5,441 nt of DNA, from assembly GCA_037969175.1 (NCBI GenBank), contig JBBKWX010000106.1, forward strand, positions 1 through 5,441, given 5' to 3'. Position 1 is the stretch's first letter, and each line of letters starts with the position of its first letter. Of this stretch, positions 4,561 through 5,441 are shown in pieces. The notes beneath the pieces are model-generated. The model saw only the letters and a list, made by a program, of their open reading frames with translations, was not told the origin of the DNA and did no database searches. The DNA comes from JBBKWX01 sp037969175 (lineage in GTDB: Bacteria; Bacteroidota; Bacteroidia; AKYH767-A; JBBKVM01). Both the position numbers and the translations under genes were made by a program.

Positions 4561-5441
4561 ATGAAAACAATAATAATTCTTAGCTCGATTTTCATCTTAA
4601 CTGCATGCGATCAAATAGCTCCTGACATTGGAGAGAAAATTCAAAATACAACTTCCACATCAATCTCAGTTTTTGACGATACTCAAAATGAGAACCCTGA
4701 AGATCTGAAACATATCACACAAGTATTAGTGGCACCTCCTGCCCTACCTCATCATGAACAGGTAGCATCAGGCGATCCTGTAGTTGTTGATGTGAGATTA
4801 GAAATTCAGGAAAAAATATTACAAATTTCACCGGATGCATCTATCTGGGCTTTAACCTTTAATGGCAGTGTTCCCGGACCCATGATTGTAGTCCATCAAG
4901 ATGATCATGTTCAACTCACTCTTGTCAATCCTGCTACAAGCACGCTTACTCACAATATTGATTTTCATGCAGCAACAGGAGCTATGGGCGGTGGTGATCT
5001 AACTCAAGTTGCTCCCGGACAGGAAGTAACCCTACGCTTTAAAGCCAGTAAATCGGGTGTATTTGTTTATCACTGCGCCCCAGGGGGTTTGATGGTTCCC
5101 TTACATGTAGTTTCCGGAATGAATGGTGCAATCATGGTATTACCTCGCGAAGGACTGAAGGACGAAAACGGAAATTCGTTGCATTACGACAAAGCATTTT
5201 ACATTGCAGAACAGGACTATTATTTACTCAAAGATCAGAACGGAAAATACAGAGAGTATGCTAAACCTGCAGATGCTTTTGGAGATATGATGGAAGTATT
5301 TAAAACACTTACCCCTTCTCATATTGTATTTAATGGAGCCCAGGGTTCACTTACAGGAAAGAATTCACTGACAGCAAACGTGGGTGAAAAAGTTTTATTC
5401 ATTACTTCACAGGCGAACAGGGACACAAGAATACACTTAAT
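4561..5441 (+). CDS. nirK: Copper-containing nitrite reductase NirK, lipoprotein form (3' end cut by window)
   Basis: NirK reduces nitrite to nitric oxide outside the cytoplasm, the committed step of denitrification. Only 293 codons and two bases fit in the window. A short signal peptide ends in the lipobox LTAC (Cys16), so the protein should be a lipid-anchored periplasmic enzyme. By comparison with Achromobacter numbering, type-1 copper ligands are H131, C172, H182 and M187 (His95, Cys136, His145, Met150). Type-2 ligands H136 and H171 (His100, His135) and catalytic D134 (Asp98) and H292 (His255, codon 5434-5436) are all present. The third type-2 ligand (His306) would lie beyond 5441. Motifs THNIDFHAATG (130-140), YHCAPGG (170-176), HVVSGMNG (182-189) and NRDTR (286-290) fix the family. 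The Cys-to-His loop is one residue longer than in Achromobacter, and Leu replaces Trp144. A C-terminal cytochrome c domain cannot be judged. The start at ATG 4561, 4 bp after the previous stop, is the only one that gives a lipobox. Confidence 0.95.
   Translation, partial: MKTIIILSSIFILTACDQIAPDIGEKIQNTTSTSISVFDDTQNENPEDLKHITQVLVAPPALPHHEQVASGDPVVVDVRLEIQEKILQISPDASIWALTFNGSVPGPMIVVHQDDHVQLTLVNPATSTLTHNIDFHAATGAMGGGDLTQVAPGQEVTLRFKASKSGVFVYHCAPGGLMVPLHVVSGMNGAIMVLPREGLKDENGNSLHYDKAFYIAEQDYYLLKDQNGKYREYAKPADAFGDMMEVFKTLTPSHIVFNGAQGSLTGKNSLTANVGEKVLFITSQANRDTRIHL

Noticed and set aside
1..5441. CRISPR array, insertion sequence, prophage or integrase
   Set aside because: No regularly spaced repeats, transposase, integrase or terminal inverted repeats were seen.

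Overview
The window is AT-rich, with short intergenic hairpins and weak ribosome binding sites. Several proteins look like families common in Bacteroidota: a small acidic protein with a GSEDEENN...YSLGGD signature, a short HPF/RaiA-like protein, a GIWMDHS...GPTNAK protein, and a lipoprotein form of copper nitrite reductase. The most likely source is a Bacteroidota chromosome (sphingobacterial, cytophagal or flavobacterial type). This rests on recalled family resemblance; no search was run.

Region 1 (1-570) holds one complete RimJ/RimL-type GNAT acetyltransferase. Region 2 (570-1102) has no convincing protein gene. It holds several short inverted repeats, a TAnnTTTG promoter-like element, a possible small RNA ending in a T-rich tract near 823-838, and a GC-rich island at 844-866 with overlapping palindromes. 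Region 3 (1103-2396) has a doubtful 55-codon ORF that abuts a two-gene unit: a degenerate cupin and a stand-alone FAD/NAD(P) ferredoxin-reductase-like protein. Region 4 (2397-2808) is non-coding, with a weak terminator-like hairpin and a 24-bp imperfect inverted repeat.

Region 5 (2809-5441) is a same-strand run that looks like a stress/stationary-phase locus. In order it has a 60-residue unknown, the acidic disordered protein, the HPF/RaiA-like ribosome-associated protein, an 88-residue remnant of a short-chain dehydrogenase that has lost its middle including the catalytic part, a protein resembling the bacterial eRF1-like (baeRF/host-attachment) group, and nirK, which is cut by the right edge. 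Gaps from the HPF gene to nirK are 20, 26 and 4 bp, so these four are probably one transcript.

The main point is that an apparently intact dissimilatory copper nitrite reductase sits at the end of a run of ribosome-protection and stress-type genes, without a dedicated intergenic promoter. This suggests nitrite reduction is expressed here as part of a growth-arrest or low-oxygen programme. That interpretation is inference. All type-1 copper ligands, both catalytic residues and two of three type-2 copper ligands of NirK are readable before the window ends.
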